This document shows, one piece after another, positions 11,304 to 26,291 of a stretch of DNA of 64,000 nt. Position 1 is the first letter of the stretch; every line of letters starts with the position of its first letter. The stretch covers positions 18,442,969-18,506,968 of the forward strand of contig NC_133538.1 in NCBI RefSeq assembly GCF_048544455.1, written 5' to 3'. This DNA comes from Silene latifolia (taxonomy: Eukaryota > Streptophyta > Magnoliopsida > Caryophyllales > Caryophyllaceae). The notes below the pieces were generated by a model that worked only from the letters and a program-made list of their open reading frames with translations, did no database searches and was not told where the DNA came from. Position numbers and translations under genes: made by a program.

Positions 11304-12439
11304 AAATTTGATACCCGTCGTTGTGAGTACCAAAAATAAGATTTATAATTTCCTATTAAGACTAACCTAGGCTAGTGGTAACAGGATCGAACCACAAGGA
11401 GGCAGACGTAATTTCTAGCTGTCTAATTCTAGTCTAAGGTAACGAGTGTAGGGGTTGAGTTGAATTGGTCTATAGCTAAGAGTAAATAAAGACAATAAAC
11501 TAAAAAGACGGATTAAACAGATAAAGAAGGGGTACTAGGATGGTCGGTTCGTTATAGTTTCGGCGGCAGCATACTAAGTAGGTCTAAATCAATCACATGA
11601 GGCGGGAAAACAAGAGGTCCTCTCGGTCCACTCTTAACAGATAGCATCTTTCGATCTCGCTATAAGTCCCTAATATCACTAATACTGACTCTCGTCCTGA
11701 AAAGTGACTAATAATCTAAACTTTACATATCTTTCGATCTCAGCACAGTTTAGTCATTTTAATTGGCGATCTAACAACTTTCCCTATCTTTCGATCTAAT
11801 GGGTCAGTCATAAATTAAGCACCTAACTGGTCGCATGCATTCGATTCGTTAAATACGACATTAAAATCAATTAAAACGAAAGGTAACCTCACGTGGTCAG
11901 TCGATCGACCAGGTATGGCGGTCGATCGACTGACACGCGATTTCAGTCCAAAATAATACTACGCCGCCTACGCTATAATTCCCCTACATCCTAGAACAAT
12001 TAATTTAGCTACTCATGCTAAGGGTGATAACATCAATAAAACTAACAAAATAAAAAGAAGAATTCATGCTTAAAGTAGTAGAACAAACAATTAACATAAA
12101 GCGGTAGATTGGTTTCGAGAAACTAACTAGCAATTCTCTCCTACGAATGATAATGAAGAGAACTAAATTAAGAGCAGAAGAATACCGAGATTGCAGAGGA
12201 AGAATCAGATACCAAATGAAGATAAAATTGTATAAAACTCCGAACCCTAATTATTTGATGAACAAAACTGAATGTTACTGTGTAAAACTTAGACAAAAGT
12301 CGGATCAAAACTGGATGCCTTTATCTGATGTTCTAGGTTACGTTATATAGCAAACATACGTAACAACTTATTATCAAAACCTAAACATAATGGGGTTGCT
12401 TTCCTCGATCTTTTAATTCTCGTCTGAGTAGCGGGGTGG

Positions 12440-12538
12440 TCGATCACTGAGATTATCGGTCGATCGACTGCTATGCAGTGTACAATAGTTTCTGGAACCC
12501 GCATGTTGGTCGATCGACTGAAGGTAGTGGTCGATCGA
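12440..12538. repeat. Four-palindrome cassette in D 5' LTR, one copy damaged
   Basis: Cores start at 12440 (reads TCGATCAC, two bases lost), 12460, 12510 and 12531. The second pair keeps 21-bp spacing and the linker keeps 50 bp. Confidence 0.85.
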
Positions 12539-13051
12539 CTGCTTTAGCTGCTACTTGACTTCTATAATCTCGTGGATTTGTCTTTTGGGCTTTGAAATGC
12601 GCCCCAAGCTCATTCCTCGAGTCAATACTTCACGTCATATGCAATGCAGGATACTCGGGGATGGATTTAGCTTGATTTCCGTCGAATTCTTCACATTTCT
12701 GCAATAAAGCACAAAAACACGAAAGTAGACGGAAATGGGGGAAAATGTAGCATAAACTAACAAATGAGCTCTGAAATGCGTGTAAAATGGGATGTAAAAC
12801 ATCATATAAAAGACACGCATCAACACCCATACTAAATTAATAAGTTTCGGTCCAATTAACAATGGCACACGGCCTAATGCTCAATTATTAGCTAATCTCA
12901 ATTCCCGACTTCAATACTTAATTGATTATTTAATTAACGTCTTATTGTAATTATTATTAGAAATGTCTTTAATCAATTATTAATTTACATAAATTACTTT
13001 TATAAATTATTATCAAAATACGGAGTATTACAGTCTTCCCCCCTTAAAATG

Positions 13052-13068
13052 AACTTCGTCCCGAAATT
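13052..13068 (-). promoter_or_regulatory. Pre-PPT hairpin of element C, proximal copy
   Basis: Plus-strand AACTTCG, 3-nt loop, CGAAATT. In the minus sense this gives a 7-bp stem with one G-U pair and a GGA loop, 20 bp from the 3' LTR, followed by the PPT GGGGGGAAG. Confidence 0.65.
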
Positions 13069-13229
13069 CGCCACAAATATTATCACTACACTCATTGACA
13101 TCCCCATAACTAAGCACCATCCAACACAATGTATCCGCTTACGATCATCAATCATACCAGTCTTATCACAAGGTATCACAATAATAACTTAAAACACTCG
13201 TAGTATCAGATTCCTTCCTCCTAAAAATA

Positions 13230-13247
13230 AACTTCGTCCTCGAAGTT
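13230..13247 (-). promoter_or_regulatory. Second pre-PPT hairpin copy in element C
   Basis: Minus-strand AACTTCG / AGGA / CGAAGTT, a perfect 7-bp stem, followed by a purine run (AGGAGGAAGG). It duplicates the hairpin and PPT unit at 13033-13068. Confidence 0.65.
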
Positions 13248-13573
13248 CGAAAGAGCAAACAACAAGAACCACCAAATTATTGTTGTAATGTCACAAATAA
13301 AATAAAGAACACACATTGTAACACAAGTCAATTATTACTTCAAACACAACTCCATGTAATGATTAAATGAATAACAAAATTTTTGATTCTCTTCCAAATA
13401 CCAAACCACATCATATTGGATATTTGAACTAATCATTACTTAAACTTAAACTTCTTACTTTAACTATCGACGAATACATTGTCAGACTAAATAATAATCT
13501 CTAAATAATAACTGTTTAGTTAATCTTTTCTTACTAATGATATCTAACTTAATCATGGATGCAATTATTGTAA

Positions 13574-14109
<536 letters not shown>

Positions 14110-14111
<2 letters not shown>

Positions 14112-15234
14112 CTTAGGGCAACACATTCCGCATATCACTAGATATGGTAATCTACTTCACATAATTTACAACATCATACTATCAACGTGCAAAAGATAAG
14201 AAACAAAACTTATTTTTTTTTTCAAGGCTAGGAAAACATGCTATAACATCTAAAAATCATTAATTCATAATAACATAATTACTTATTGAGAACATATACT
14301 TTTTAGAAAATAAAGAGAGTTAGTAAACCATGAGAAAAATAATCAAGTTAAAAACTCATAAGGTCAATTTATAATGCATTTTACAAACTACTTGGTCGAA
14401 ACAGAAATTTTACAGCAACTTGCCAGAAACTTAGGTCAAATTGTAAAATTCACTATAAATTGTCAAAATATTTTCTTGTAACGTGGCTTATCAATTTAGA
14501 AATATATACGAATATTTTAAACAGTGGAGTTAGAATCATGCCTAATCAATAAGTAGTTTTTAAATAACAAATTTTACAAAAACATGGCGCGGAAACATCA
14601 CTGTACATGAATATTTTGACCACTGTCCACTTAAATATTTATTACTCCTAAACCGTATATTATTTGAACATGAGACTAGTGGCATATGAAAGCTAACTCA
14701 CAAGGGTATCACATAAAAATCTCGTATAAGAATATTAAACAGACACTAAATGGCAATCAAATCAATCAAAGTTAAAAATCTTGTGAAATCAACCAAAATC
14801 GCATTCTTCACAATTCCAAACAACAATTAATACTTTACATGTTTAATCATATTCACACCTTCTACATACATGCCAACATACTTCCTCATATCAACATGCT
14901 TATAAAAATGTTTAAAAGAAATCATATCACATCCCTCCTCCGTAAAACAAGGTTACGCCTCCGTAACCGCAATCATCAACGAAATCAATATTCAAGCAAG
15001 GCAACCAAAAACTCCTAAGACAAAATAAACAACATTCATTTTAAATTTCCCCACACAGTAACATCTCTCAAGGTAACCGGTTCGAAACTAGAAGGGCTGG
15101 AAGTTTGGTGTGAGGGGGCCCCTAACTCATCCCAAGTCTTAAGTGGGCTCCTAACAATTTCTATCCGGGTTCATTTTATTAGACACATCCTATGTTCATT
15201 ATTATGTTCATTGGTTAGGCCTGATGATCGTTTT
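14110..15234. other. Non-coding interior of element C
   Basis: AT-rich sequence without a supported ORF between the microsatellite block and the PBS. Confidence 0.7.
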
Positions 15235-15246
15235 GCTCTGATACCA
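15235..15246 (-). promoter_or_regulatory. Primer-binding site of C (initiator-Met tRNA)
   Basis: Minus-strand TGGTATCAGAGC, complementary to the 3' end of plant initiator tRNA-Met, 3 bp from the LTR end at 15250. Confidence 0.9.
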
Positions 15247-15249
15247 CTT

Positions 15250-17944
<2,695 letters not shown>

Positions 17945-17949
17945 GGGTC

Positions 17950-18127
17950 GATACATGTTTTAGGCTTGATTAGGCTTGATTATGCTCCTCTCTTCTTCAT
18001 ACCTGCAAATAATATAAGACAAACCAAAGTAGACTATTCGGAGGACATTTGTAGCTAAATACTACTAAATATGCATAGAAATGCGTGCAAATGAAGTACA
18101 AAATGCCTATACAAAATGCACACATCA
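17950..18127 (-). repeat. Remnant of the 3' LTR of element B, 5' portion (own sense)
   Basis: This piece matches the first part of the intact B LTR (about 22950-23113). The matching end piece is 2012-2079. Between them the intact LTR has about 1.3 kb (roughly 21661-22949) that is missing here, besides the C insertion. The junction lies only 3 bp from the end of element C. Confidence 0.8.
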
Positions 18128-18146
18128 AACTTCCCCAAACCAAACT

Positions 18147-18166
18147 TTTGCTTGTCCCCAAGCAAA
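18147..18166 (-). promoter_or_regulatory. Pre-PPT hairpin of element B
   Basis: Minus-strand TTTGCTTG / GGGA / CAAGCAAA, a perfect 8-bp stem, 19 bp from the 3' LTR. The intervening sequence GTTTGGTTTGGGGAAGTTT is the probable PPT region. Confidence 0.8.
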
Positions 18167-18382
18167 CTAAATGCAACTAACTAATGGAACAGAGTTAAGC
18201 TCATAGCTAGCTACAAATCGTCCACCTAAACCAATTTAGTGCAGCAAACTAACACTTATAGCAAAAACTGTCAAATGCAAACGAGTTGTAAGATGTTTAT
18301 AATAAAGCTGAACCGTCGACCTTGCAAGACCTTTAATGATGGACTCTCACGGGTCACTCTTCTCTCGTGAAGCAAAGGGTAA

Positions 18383-18493
<111 letters not shown>

Positions 18494-18915
18494 AGAGAGA
18501 AAGAAATATAGTCGCTCACCTAAACTACGACCCACATAAACATGCTTGCATCTAAAATGATAGACAATTCTAGGTACCGTACACACATTCCAACCAAACA
18601 AGGTCCTGTCACAGCCGAGGGCTTACAAATGATATGGGATAGTGAGGTTACAGGTGAGAAAGGCAAAACAAATTATGGAAATGTGGAGGTAAAGCGTCAA
18701 GCTAGCTCTCAAACAGAACCAAATAAAACCATCCAAATCTCAGCTGACTAGAAACTAAAGCACAAGTGCCCTTCATTGGCACACATATCACTACCCAAAA
18801 CACTATCTCCTCGAAAAGATATGAATAAAACAGAGGAGTGAGACCGTCACACGGTAGAAATAAGCACAGACGATCTTTATTTTTCAAAACAACTCAACTT
18901 TTTTCTATTTCTTTA

Positions 18916-18998
18916 TTCTTCTTCTTCTTCTTCTTCTTCTTCTTCTTCTTCTTCTTCTTCTTCTTCTTCTTCTTCTTCTTCTTCTTCTTCTTCTTCTT
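18916..18998. repeat. (TTC)n microsatellite
   Basis: About 27 TTC units followed by T-rich sequence. The related element F has a GA/A-rich tract in the same relative place (48900-49020). Confidence 0.9.
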
Positions 18999-20293
18999 TT
19001 TCACGTGATTTTTTCTTTTTTTTCAATCATTTTTTTTCTTTTTTCTTCTTTTCACGTCTCTTTTTTCTCTTTTCTTTTCCTTATTCTTTCCTTTTTCTAC
19101 CAACTCCGCACAATGAAAATGAGCCAAACTCGCAATAATGACAAAAATACCACAAAAGTCACACTAAACTAGCTTGACTGGTAGACTAAATTTGGATGTA
19201 GCTAATGGCTCAAAAAAGCTATATTTGGCTAATAGTGGAGCTAAATGGGTGAAAATTAAAGAAAGAGAAATTGTAAGCACCTCCCTGCATGTGACAACGA
19301 CCACAAACCCGAATGTATGTAGGCAAAAAGCAATTGAATTTCATAAACGTGCAAAATAATGAAAATGTTATGCAAGGAGTATACTACTCACAATCCTACA
19401 TGAAATTGGTCATAAATGACACCAGTTTATACGGCTCTAAAACTTAGAATATATGAGTAGGTTGCCAAAATTTCAGGTCAAGTCTATTCGTTAAGCTAAA
19501 TTAGAACAAAAACTCGTAGGTTATGCAAAAGACTATGCTAAAAGATGCTAATTATGCAAGGCTTAGGTAAATAGACAAAGTGTAGTGCAATTTCCTCATT
19601 GAAAACTACCGTTCAGACTTAACCTATATGCTAAAATAAACGTGAAATTTTTGAATTTTTTGAATGAATTTTCTATTTTTTATGGGATTTGCGTGTTTTT
19701 TGTTGAATTAAATAGCAGTGCATACCGAATATAAACGTGCAAACAGAAATACAATAAAAATAATATGCAGACACAGATATGGATGCATATACCCTCCCCA
19801 AACTGAACTATACAATGCCCTCATTGTACTGAACAGCTAATAGCAGCAACAAATACAGGAAAGGGAAAATGCAAACTGAAGGAGATAAGTAAAGAATAGG
19901 AGCTAAGAAACTCACAAGATAGCGCGAAATAGACAGACCTCCCCAAACCAGCCAGCAACAAGGGAGGTCATAACTAGCAGCATCGGATCAGCTAAATTCG
20001 CGGAAAGAATACAGATGTACCTGCAATTACGCTAATAACAACCAAAAATACCACCAAAACCAAGTCTAAAATTTTTCGCAGTCTAAAGTCGAGAAAGCTA
20101 ATTATTAAGCACACAAGAAAAACTGAAATGTTCAAAAATCCAAACAAAAAGTTTTAAACTCCGGGTTTCCTCCCGGTCAGCGCTAGTTTCAGACAGGTTC
20201 CAGCTCGACCTTCCTTTCTTCATCCACCAACAAAAATTAATGGCCCACAACTAGGCTTCTAACTGGATGTAGTCGCTTCAACGTCCATCAGCT

Positions 20294-21430
20294 TTACTTT
20301 CGGCCTCCACAGCACATCAACGGAAAACAACGACTCTTTACATCATCATAGACGTCACTATTAGCTTTCTCTCGTGCCTTCTTCTTACGCGGGATAGATC
20401 CTTCAAATCCTCCTCCCGGGTCTTCTAACCTGTGAAGACCTGTATAAGAAGAAACACGATGACATTCCTCCAACTTGCTCCCAAACTGGGGCGGAGGCGT
20501 TAAATCAACAGCAGTAAATGATTTAACGGAAGGAATAGAAAGAATCTTATCGGAATCAACTAAAGGAATAGCAATACCTCCAGTCGGATAGGATTGGTGT
20601 TCATTTACCTTCTTAACGTCATACAAAATAGGCATAAATAACGAATCAACACTGTCCATAGCTAATAAATTCGATCGAAAGCTTTCTTCACCCAAACTGC
20701 TCGACCGAACAGCCCATGTGACTATTCTATCGAGGTCTTGTTCCTCACCTATGCTCGATCGAACAGTCTCTGTAACTGTTTGGTCCAGGTCCTCCTCGAA
20801 TAAACTGTTCGATCGAACAAAAGAATATGTTCGATCGAGCTCTTCCTCAAATAAGTCATTCGATCGAATACTAAAGCTAGCTTGATCGAATTTTTCATAC
20901 GGAAGAGCATTGAAGTCTTCGTTTGATGCTTCATTTTCGACACTATCATTAATTTCCGAGTCATACATATCAGCATCTTGCTCGACAGCTACTTGAGCCA
21001 ATTGAGTCTCAAGTCTCTTGATAAAAGCATCTCTAGCTTGCGCAGTTTCTTGCACTTGTAGAGCAAGTGCCTTCACTAAAGACTTCAATTCAGCAATATC
21101 TTCCTTGTTGATAGTGGATGGAGGAACCTGCTGTGGCGGAAAAGAAAATGAAGGCCTTTGAAAGCCTTGCTGCTGAATCGGATGTGGCGGCACATAGTAA
21201 TTTTGCGGCAGAAGTGGAGAATAGTTTCGGTAACTCCCACTTTGAGAACCATAACGACCTTGTCTATACTGCCGATAGGCATAGACTCGGTCATTCTCCG
21301 CATAACAAGTAACAGCATCGTGCCCCACAACACCACATCTCTCGCAAAATGCCACCTGCTGCGCCATGGGATGGAACATAGGTGGGAGATCAAAGGTACT
21401 CAAGCCTTCCCTTTGATGATCTTCTCCCAA
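20294..21430 (-). CDS. Gag-like protein of non-autonomous element B (378 aa)
   Basis: An intact frame that begins about 155 bp after the 5' LTR. A CCHC zinc knuckle lies at residues 29-42 (C29, C32, H37, C42), then a Tyr/Gln/Pro-rich segment (45-105). A predicted coiled coil (about 110-148, LETQLAQVA) follows, as at the end of Athila gag. Residues 165-260 form an acidic region with repeated RSN-LFEE-LD units. These units are encoded by a run of CGATCG-type palindromes at 20671-20889. The C-terminus is basic and unassigned. The usual N-terminal capsid part of gag is absent and no enzyme domain follows. Binding of element RNA is a reasonable inference from the knuckle. The frame is open, so the element may be fairly young. 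Confidence 0.7.
   Translation of the reverse strand: MGEDHQREGLSTFDLPPMFHPMAQQVAFCERCGVVGHDAVTCYAENDRVYAYRQYRQGRYGSQSGSYRNYSPLLPQNYYVPPHPIQQQGFQRPSFSFPPQQVPPSTINKEDIAELKSLVKALALQVQETAQARDAFIKRLETQLAQVAVEQDADMYDSEINDSVENEASNEDFNALPYEKFDQASFSIRSNDLFEEELDRTYSFVRSNSLFEEDLDQTVTETVRSSIGEEQDLDRIVTWAVRSSSLGEESFRSNLLAMDSVDSLFMPILYDVKKVNEHQSYPTGGIAIPLVDSDKILSIPSVKSFTAVDLTPPPQFGSKLEECHRVSSYTGLHRLEDPGGGFEGSIPRKKKAREKANSDVYDDVKSRCFPLMCCGGRK
20671..20889. repeat. Palindrome array inside the B gag-like ORF
   Basis: TCGATCGA or one-mismatch cores start near 20671, 20701, 20730, 20755, 20784 (weak), 20809, 20831, 20860 and 20882. Most steps are 22 or 29-30 bp (one is 25). The array encodes the reiterated acidic peptide of the gag-like protein. 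Confidence 0.75.
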
Positions 21431-21561
21431 TAATCCTGTTTAGCTGGACCTGTAGGGCCTATCAAAACAGCACTAGAGGAAAAAGATAAGAACTGTCTCA
21501 AGGAATAAATTCCTTGAGTTTAATGACAGACAAAAATACAACAAGTAAATAAAATAGTTGC

Positions 21562-21580
21562 CTCCCCGGCAACGGCGCCA
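21562..21580 (-). promoter_or_regulatory. Primer-binding site of B (tRNA-Asp)
   Basis: Minus-strand TGGCGCCGTTGCCGGGGAG, 5 bp from the LTR end at 21586. Confidence 0.85.
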
Positions 21581-21585
21581 AAATT

Positions 21586-23113
21586 TGATACTGTCGTTTT
21601 AGTACGAAAAATAATACCTAAGACTACTAACAGAAGTTAATGGAAGTAGGGTCGATCTCCACAGGGAGGTGGTCACTATCTTCTTTTCAACTTGGTCTGT
21701 CTATGGTCACAGATGGGGGTTTTTAATTGTTTGAACTAAACTAAGGGAGATTAAAGTACGAGAAAGGAACAAGAGAGATTAACAATAAAGGAAGAGAACT
21801 AGGATTGTCGGGTCATCAATGAATATCGGTTAATTGTAACTAAGGTCACAGATGAGTCAATTGTATTGGTCTAAGGGCAACGAATATCTCCTTCCGGTCT
21901 CAATTCGCCCTAAAATACTATTAGCTTAGCTTCCGCCCTCACTAAAGCATCCTATTGTTCACTACGGGTCTCACCCCTTCCAACCTTCCGGTCTAGGTTA
22001 AGGTTTACCAAGATTAATTAAACTAAATGCATCGATTCAAGTAGCTAGTTACAGTTACTTGCAGTGATTAACAACATGGACATAATAACAACGAAAGATC
22101 TGTAAACTAATTAGCAACTAACAGTAATCATTGAATCTCCTAAATCCTAGTAGGAAATTTAGCTAGACATAACGATAAATAAAGCAAGAGCAAAAGGTAA
22201 AGGAATAATCAACATCATAAATTAAGGGGAGAGTAAAGAAAGAGAAAGAGTAAAAGGAGGAATTACAGATTAAGAGATCCAGAAAAGAGAGCAGAACAAA
22301 GCAACGTGATATGATTTTTTTGGTTGAATGATAAGGAAAAAGTGATGGAATAAGTCTCCCCTTATTCTAACCTAATTATCTCTTATATATTAGAAGAGAT
22401 ATTTATTATAAGATAAAACTAAATATAAGTTAGTCTCGATATAAAATAAGCTGCGTCCGACTCGATTAGCTCGATCGAACAACATAAAGTTGTTCGATTG
22501 AGAGGTTTCCTCAGCGAAAGTTCTCGATCGAATGATAAGGACCTTGATCGAACACATTAAGAGCTCAAGGTGGTCGATCCAAAAGAGTAGCTGGTCATTC
22601 AAAATATAAAGAGGTCGATCGAGATGTATATATTACAGAGCTCTCGATCGAGAGCTTCAGCGCGTAATTTCCTGCTTTGTGCACTGAATTTCAAACGGCC
22701 GCCATTTCTTCGTTACTTGTCCGAATCAAGCGATTTTCATGGCGTTGGAAAGCTAAGAGGATAAGATTTAACCTTCAATTAGAATCACCTAATTATCATT
22801 TGTATAACTTGAGATATGGCTCTTTAAATTATATATTAGTAGTTTGAAGCTCTTCCTTTGCTCGCCTAGCTTCTTTACTTAAATGTGCACCTCAAATTAG
22901 TAGTTTCCAAGCTCCAACTCAACCCATATCCTAAATGCATGCATAGTGACATGTTTTAGGCTTGATTATGCTCCTCTCTGGCTCATACCTGCAAATAATA
23001 TAAGACAAACCAAAGTAGACTATTCGGGGGACATTTGTAGCAAAATACTACTAAATATGCATAGAAATACGTGCAAATGAAGTACAAAATGCCTATACAA
23101 AATGCACACATCA
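21586..23113 (-). repeat. 5' LTR of element B (1528 bp)
   Basis: TGATGTGTGCATTTTGTA...GACAGTATCA in the minus sense. A TATA-like ATATATAA lies at about 22383-22390 (minus), with the palindrome array 22471-22651 just upstream. The first 200 bp are strongly similar to the start of the F LTRs. Confidence 0.9.
22471..22651. repeat. CGATCG palindrome array in the B LTR
   Basis: Cores start near 22471, 22494, 22524, 22544, 22574, 22594, 22614 and 22644. The spacings are 23, 30, 20, 30, 20, 20 and 30. Several copies are one or two bases off the TCGATCGA core, but the spacing is kept. Confidence 0.8.
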
Positions 23114-23247
23114 AATATATGTTGATTACCTGACTCGATATTGACTTGCTGATGAACCGGCGCGAAGATAACCTTACATGAACTGTAACCGACCCAAACC
23201 CCATCACTGACCCGACATAACCACAACCCGATATAATTCGACCCAAG

Positions 23248-24948
23248 TGTAACACCCTGATAAATCGGGACCCTTCCTTTAGGCAATTCCCAACATATGG
23301 AGGTATCACAAGACTTGGTTTCCCAAGTTTTGTAGTGCGAACAAGCGAGTAAAGAAGTTCCAACTCAACGACAAGCAATAGATAAGTTATAGTTAAATGT
23401 TTACAAGTGGTGGGATATAATTATCATCCCAATAGTTATACAACCATATCGAAAATAGGAGTTTAATAGTCAAAAACTAAGATAGACCCAAATGATGATA
23501 ACAAGTGGAGACCGCTCCCAAGCCCTCGAACAAACCATGCTAACCTGTTAACACTGCTCCCCATATGGGCGGAAATTACCATATGGTTCATCACAGACAT
23601 TCAAACCCAAGTGTTAGCTAATGATATGAATGTTCAATAATAACAAGAGATGCAACTAACTTACTAAGTCAATGAGGTATGTAAACAAAGCAAGTGTCCA
23701 CCAACTCATCTACACCAACCGTGACCGGGATACGCCCACGACGTCACCAAACCACTAAGGTACTCGGAACACGTCCATGGTACCGGGCCCGAGTTCGACT
23801 CGAGTCCTCTGCCAGACAACATGCCTCACCACATGAGTCCCTTTATAACCCAAGTACTAATGTGCACATTCCCTTGGAGTGGGAAGCTCCAAGGGAGACT
23901 TGAGCGGAAGACGGTTTCCCAACCGCCTTCGGTCTCCAAAACCATCACCAACATCCTCCAACAATCTCCAATGTCAACAATTCACCAACACAAGAACAAT
24001 TAACCAAACAAACAAGCCATTAAAATCATACAACAATCAATTTGTGCTCATAACTTCGTTAATTCATTTTCTCTTCTTTTAATTGCTTATTAACATGTTA
24101 TAGTGCAAGATAATTAATGCTAAAGTCATTCACCATACTCATTCTTCCCAAAATCATTATGAGACCACAATATGTGCCAAACCCTAATTATTCAACATAT
24201 TTTATAATGCAACTACTATGAGATAAATGCAATTAATGATATTACATGTACAATTAAACACTCATAACATCATAGCTAAGTAGGGAAACCCTACCTTGAG
24301 CTTATCTTCACAATTCCACAAGAAAATCCCTAGAAGTGCTCCTCAATGAAGCTTTGTACACATATTAATTACTATAATCAACACTACAATCTATTATAAT
24401 AAACACACTAACTAAACCCTTTAATTATTCCTCTCAAATTCTTAACCCTAATTAATTATGGTGAAACAACTAAACTAAGTAAAGTTATTAAGACAAGATT
24501 AAGAGATTAAAGTCTATGTTAACTTACTACCAAAGGTGGATGAACAATTGGCAAAATTCTTCTCTTGAAAGACTAGCGTTTTGAGAGGATTGAAGGTGGA
24601 TAATTTTAGAGAGATAATTTGGGATGTAGAGAGTGGTGAATACTTGTTTAGGATGAGGTTTTTGGTGGGGGAAATCTGAAAAGATAGGGTTATGAAAGCG
24701 ACATCTCATCCAACATTTCCCGTGTAAAGCTTACTCAACCGGCACTCGGTCGAGTAGAAGCCAACTCGATCGAGTGGAGGCTCCACTCGGTTGAGTGGAA
24801 GGTCACTCGGTCGAGTGACCGACTTTCCAGGCTGTCCAGCCTACTATTTTGAATCACTCGGTCTCCCACTCGGTCTAGTGGAGCTGCACTCGGCCGAGTG
24901 GATTCTCTACTTGGTGTAGTCACACTTAAATAAATACGAGGTATTACA
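23248..24948 (-). mobile_element. Solo LTR S1 (Tekay-type, 1701 bp)
   Basis: Ends read TGTAATACCTC...GGGTGTTACA in the minus sense. The flanking 5-mers CCAAG (23243-23247) and CCGAG (24949-24953) differ by one base, consistent with an aged target duplication. No interior or second LTR is present, so it arose by LTR-LTR recombination. It carries a palindrome array (24746-24917). Lineage is inferred from ends and modules shared with C, G, T and U. Confidence 0.8.
24746..24917. repeat. ACTCGGTCGAGT/ACTCGATCGAGT array in S1
   Basis: Cores start at 24746, 24766, 24787, 24807, 24858, 24870, 24890 and about 24911. Spacings are 20, 21, 20, 51, 12, 20 and 21. The 51-bp gap holds TTTCCAG and TGTCCAG. 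Confidence 0.8.
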
Positions 24949-24981
24949 CCGAGTGACCCGATTGCCACCTCTAGTCATTTT

Positions 24982-25299
24982 CCATATCCATGTAGATCAT
25001 ATTAAGAGTATTCGTGTAAGACTAGTAGAATGAGTATTATAATGGAGGTTTTTATTTAAGTTATTACGACTTTGTTTCTAAGAAATAAATAACTCCGTAT
25101 CAGGGTTAATCTTTTTTTTTTTTTCTTTTTTTTTTTATAAAACGGTTTATGCAAAGATGATATATAACGACAGTTGGATATGTTTTCACGTGCTGGTGTA
25201 AAAACTATTCTTGGCCGCTTGACCTTGTTGCAAGCGTGGATTTATGAGATAACTTCTGCCACGCATCACTCCGCTCTTCGGAGGTCCTCGCCTCCAAAA
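24982..25299. other. Unassigned spacer between hAT-like element and solo LTR G
   Basis: Non-coding, with a T-rich tract at about 25111-25136. No element end or gene recognised. Confidence 0.5.
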
Positions 25300-26291
25300 C
25301 TACTTGTAACACCCCTACTTACTCAGCTAAGGTAACCAAGGGTGTTACCCTCTCAGTTTCCCGAGGTAGTGCATCAAAACTCTAATAACGAAACATTTTA
25401 TTACAATCAAAGTTTAAGGTCGTTACAAGACAAAGTACATAAAAGGAGATCTCATTACTACAACACCTATATCTCTAACGTAGTGATGTGAATACGAATC
25501 ACCTGGATGAAATAATTCTCGAAACAAGCAACCAAGACAACCCGGTTCACCAAGCATGGATCGGTTCGAATAATAGTCGAGAAAAATGCATGATAAACCG
25601 CCAATGGGAGCAAGGAGAACCGTGTGGAGCAAGGTCCAACCTCGAAAATGGGCTAGTCCAAGGGCATTGAATAAAGCTCACCTAGTTTTTGTCATAGCCT
25701 AGTTTTTGCAAAAGTCTTTCCTAGTTTTTGGCTTAGTCTTACCTAGTTCTTCTAGATAGCCTAGAACTCACCACAAAGCATTAAAAGCTAGCCTTGGGCA
25801 CCAAGGAATTTTGGCCTATATAAGGCTTGTAATCCTCATTTGTTTATCATCCAATTTTGAAGTAAAAACTTGAGAGTATTCTCTAAAACTTGTCTTGTCT
25901 TCTTGTGTTGTTACACGAGTGATTTGGCTTAAGAGGTCGAAACGCGATTTCGCACCTTGCTTGAACGAGGGACGTGATCCTAAGTTTAAGTCGGATTGTT
26001 TGACGAGTATCAAACAATTCACCCATTGGCGTAGCTATAGGTCTAGCTACGACAAATATCCCATTGTTTTCGAGGTCTTCATTGATCTTGAAACAAATAT
26101 CCCCTTTATTTCAAAACACAAAAATAACCCTACAAAAATGTCTTCCGCTTCCGCCAAAATTCACATCAAATGTGGTATCAGAGCTTCGGCTCTTGATTTC
26201 CATTAATCGAGACGATCCAGGGGTCTTGATTTCTTCACAGAAAAAAAAAAAAAAAAAGGAGTTTCGAAATTTCAAGCAATCAACATCAAAA

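Larger units (their letters stand above)
4472..12822 (-). mobile_element. Non-autonomous Athila-like LTR retrotransposon D (gag and protease only)
   Basis: The LTRs are 11309-12822 (1514 bp, 5' in own sense) and 4472-5896 (1425 bp; about 85 bp missing near its outer end). Ends are TGATGCGTG...GGGTATCA. The target duplication ACACC lies at 4467-4471 and 12823-12827. A tRNA-Asp PBS is at 11285-11303, and a PPT and hairpin are at about 5897-5935. The interior encodes degenerate gag and an open protease region. RT, RNase H and integrase are missing. The protease is of the Athila type. It sits in the 3' LTR of element C. Confidence 0.9.
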
